Assembly: GCA_041695045.1 (NCBI GenBank)
Contig: JBGFRR010000097.1
Coordinates: 1 to 50,905 of the forward strand
Reading direction: 5' to 3'
Source: JBGFRR01 sp041695045
Lineage (GTDB): Bacteria > Bacteroidota > Ignavibacteria > UBA10030
DNA length: 50,905 nt
Shown: in pieces, positions 50,632 to 50,905 of the stretch
Layout: each line of letters starts with the position of its first letter
Position numbering within the stretch: the stretch's first letter is position 1
Translations under genes and position numbers: made by a program
The notes under the pieces: generated by a model
Databases searched by the model: none
What the model saw: the letters and a program-made list of their open reading frames with translations, nothing else
Told to the model about the DNA's origin: nothing

Positions 50632-50905
50632 GTGCCGGATCAACTGAAATTCGTCAATCTCGACTGGCTCGACTCGAACTTTCCGTGCATGGCGGCATGC
50701 CCCGTGCACACTGAAGCGGGCCGTTATGTCGCGCTGATCGAGGAGGGCCACTATCGCGAAGCCTATCATGTTGCCCGGCGCCCGAATCCCTTCGCCTCCA
50801 TTTGCGGACGCATTTGTGCGGCGCCATGTGAACCAGCATGCCGCCGCGGGAAGCTCGACCAGCCCATTGCCATCCGCGCCTTAAAGCGATTTGTCTGTGA
50901 ACGGT
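50632..50905 (+). CDS. Fe-S/FAD oxidoreductase, N-terminal part (GltD-like)
   Basis: A GTG at 50632 lies 2 bases after the preceding stop, and the frame stays open to the window edge (91 codons). The sequence has C19-xxx-C23P, then RPNPFASICGRICAAPCEPAC with C58, C62, C66 and C70. This is the two-[4Fe-4S] domain that precedes FAD/NAD domains in glutamate-synthase-small-subunit-like oxidoreductases. It would couple NAD(P)H or quinone chemistry to the cytochrome/cupredoxin genes. The FAD-binding part lies beyond the window. Confidence 0.88.
   Translation, partial: MPDQLKFVNLDWLDSNFPCMAACPVHTEAGRYVALIEEGHYREAYHVARRPNPFASICGRICAAPCEPACRRGKLDQPIAIRALKRFVCER

Overview
This is a bacterial chromosomal window of moderate GC content whose gene density, mixed strand use and gene repertoire suggest an environmental Gram-negative bacterium. 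Outer-membrane barrels, lipoprotein and secretion signals, a Bacteroidota/Chlorobi-style YebC start, DUF3179 and DUF5009 proteins and a cytochrome/cupredoxin operon make an Ignavibacteria-like member of the Bacteroidota-Chlorobiota group my best guess. That assignment is inference only; there is no rRNA, tRNA, CRISPR array or replication origin to confirm it.

Layout. 1-6.3 kb is a type III restriction-modification island: the end of mod, a decayed Schlafen/AlbA_2 gene, a Panacea (SocA-like) gene and res. 6.4-10.4 kb is a D-amino-acid/peptidoglycan-fragment cluster: a serine hydrolase fused to a VanX-type dipeptidase, an Asp/Glu racemase and a deleted D-aminoacylase. 10.8-18.2 kb is housekeeping and envelope material: a DUF5009 acyltransferase, a MntA-HepT toxin-antitoxin pair, a cation-efflux transporter, small thiol proteins, a Crp/Fnr regulator, an outer-membrane barrel and a DUF3179 lipoprotein. 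18.3-22.8 kb holds a haem-motif sensor kinase, broken metallochaperone genes, a nest of repeats, a VOC/YceI wreck, and an intact yceI-marR pair. mfd fills 22.8-26.2 kb.

26.4-38.9 kb is the most remarkable part: a type I restriction operon (hsdM, hsdS, hsdR) into which other defence cassettes are packed. They are a translationally coupled DUF6978-like/DUF1828 pair, a remnant of a YhcG/DUF1016 nuclease, an Abi-like HEPN protein, DarTG, and an ImmA/IrrE plus PIN-like pair. DarTG is bracketed by a relic hsdS 3' end and a relic hsdR 5' end, so the operon looks like a recombination product of two type I loci. Short palindromic repeats sit in frame inside mod, hsdM and hsdR.

38.9-43.8 kb holds yebC, small secreted proteins, an IS1-like element that cut off a CocE-type hydrolase, a membrane-anchored HhH protein, and a CsoR-like regulator coupled to a 49-residue cysteine-rich secreted peptide. 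From 43.9 kb to the end a sigma-54-type promoter precedes a histidine kinase and NtrC-type activator, a lone receiver, a CxxCH cytochrome-barrel, a type I copper protein, a small membrane protein and the start of an Fe-S/FAD oxidoreductase. This looks like a regulated extracytoplasmic electron-transfer operon.
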